Positions 6,078 to 7,081 of a DNA stretch of 7,081 nucleotides are shown one piece after another. Each line of letters begins with the position of its first letter. Position 1 is the stretch's first letter. The notes beneath the pieces were generated by a model that was not told where the DNA came from, made no database searches, and saw nothing but the letters and a program-made list of their open reading frames with translations. The stretch is taken from the NCBI GenBank assembly GCA_022573095.1, contig JACZUR010000120.1:1-7081 (forward strand). The letters run 5' to 3'. Made by a program: the position numbers and the translations under genes. The stretch comes from Gemmatimonadota bacterium (GTDB lineage: Bacteria > Gemmatimonadota > Gemmatimonadetes > Gemmatimonadales > GWC2-71-9).

Positions 6078-6446
6078 ATGCTAACAACTCCGTATGCCGC
6101 CAATGACGTAGACTCTCGGTGATGAGCGGCCGTCACAAGCTAATGAATGTCAATCTGCAACGTTAAAAGTGATCAGACAAGAGTTTACGAGTTGGGCTGG
6201 GAGGGAGCGGCGCCTCAAGTGGCCAGTAGCGAGAAGATGTGGAGATGGTTGGGAATCGGGTCGGTCGGCTGGCAGATTCTCTAACTATTGGGCCTTTTTC
6301 GAGCCTAGTGCTCGCGCACTGCCAAATCAAGCGTTCTAGCGCGTGATCCTCGACTCATCTCAGCTAACATCGAAAGCCAGCTGGATCCCGTTCCAGTTCC
6401 TCCAACCTCAGAGCTGAGATCGACGGGACACGGATTACACGGAGAT
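6078..6446. other. Non-coding region between the rRNA terminator and the Trm112-like gene
   Basis: I find no convincing protein or tRNA gene in these 370 bp. The minus strand holds a perfect -35 hexamer TTGACA (6153-6148), 71 bp before the Trm112-like ATG, but the sequence 16-18 bp further on is GC-rich and gives no -10 box. There is a 9-bp perfect inverted repeat, ATCTCAGCT (6357-6365) with AGCTGAGAT (6412-6420), enclosing a smaller hairpin (CTGGA 6381-6385 with TCCAG 6392-6396). Two overlapping 5-bp hairpins lie at 6300-6320. The promoter of the Trm112/porV unit is expected here but is not recognisable. Confidence 0.5.
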
Positions 6447-6487
6447 CCAGAGAAGCCCGCCTGCCTTTTCAGGCAAGCGGGCTCTGG
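6447..6487 (-). terminator. rRNA operon terminator hairpin with GAAA tetraloop
   Basis: Read on the minus strand, AGCCCGCTTGCCT (6483-6471) and AGGCAGGCGGGCT (6466-6454) form a 13-bp stem with one U-G wobble, closed by the very stable GAAA tetraloop (6470-6467). CCAGAG and CTCTGG at the outer ends can extend it. Only a short TTCTCT follows, so the U tract is weak. It starts about 7-11 bp after the 5S 3' end, the right place to end the rRNA transcript. Confidence 0.8.
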
Positions 6488-6493
6488 AGGGAA

Positions 6494-6610
<117 letters not shown>

Positions 6611-6671
6611 ATTATCTATTTTTGACAACTGCGGATGCGTGGTTGATAGTTGGGATATGGTTGAAAAGGAA

Positions 6672-7081
<410 letters not shown>

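Noticed and set aside
6148..6153. Perfect TTGACA as a promoter for the Trm112-like gene
   Set aside because: No -10-like hexamer at 16-18 bp; the sequence there is GC-rich. Kept only as a remark on the non-coding region.

Overview
The window looks like a chromosomal segment of a Gram-negative (diderm) bacterium. It carries an outer-membrane beta-barrel gene of the PorV/PorQ type and the start of a Lol-type lipoprotein-export permease gene. The PorV/PorQ-like protein, the MJ0042-type zinc-ribbon protein and the FCB-like insertion in lysyl-tRNA synthetase together suggest a Gemmatimonadota-like or other FCB-group lineage. That placement is an inference from protein style and not a proven assignment. 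GC content is moderate and even. I saw no insertion sequence, CRISPR array, tRNA or phage gene.

Every gene I can support is on the minus strand, so transcription runs from high to low coordinates. In that order: (1) the 3' end of a 23S rRNA (7081 to about 6672) and a complete 5S rRNA (about 6610-6494), closed by a strong GAAA-tetraloop hairpin (6447-6487); (2) about 370 bp without a protein gene (6078-6446), containing several inverted repeats; (3) a 56-residue Trm112/YcaR-type zinc-ribbon protein (6077-5907) whose 3' end overlaps the start of a PorV/PorQ-like outer-membrane protein (5926-4940); (4) a 239-bp gap with a 13-bp inverted repeat just after the porV-like stop codon; (5) a two-gene unit, a degenerate-receiver/GGDEF protein (4700-3723) abutting (TAG|ATG) a zinc-ribbon/Pro-Ala-linker/helical-tail protein (3722-2922); (6) a translation and envelope operon, prfB-lysS-lolC/E, whose three cistrons are joined by 4-nt TTGA and ATGA overlaps.

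The clearest correction to a naive annotation is prfB. The simple reading frame starts at an internal ATG (2703). The true gene begins at a TTG at 2815 behind a GGAGG ribosome-binding site, reads 22 codons to an in-frame TGA, and continues by programmed +1 frameshifting at CTT-TGA-C, giving a 367-residue RF2. The second is the small Trm112/YcaR-like gene, which is easily lost because it is so short. The least explained locus is the GGDEF/zinc-ribbon pair. Its receiver domain lacks the phosphorylation residues and its GGDEF signature is altered to GGDDY. The partner protein combines a four-cysteine N-terminal finger, about 130 residues of Pro/Ala linker and a charged helical tail. I regard this pair as the best candidate for an undescribed signalling module, but its function cannot be read from sequence alone.
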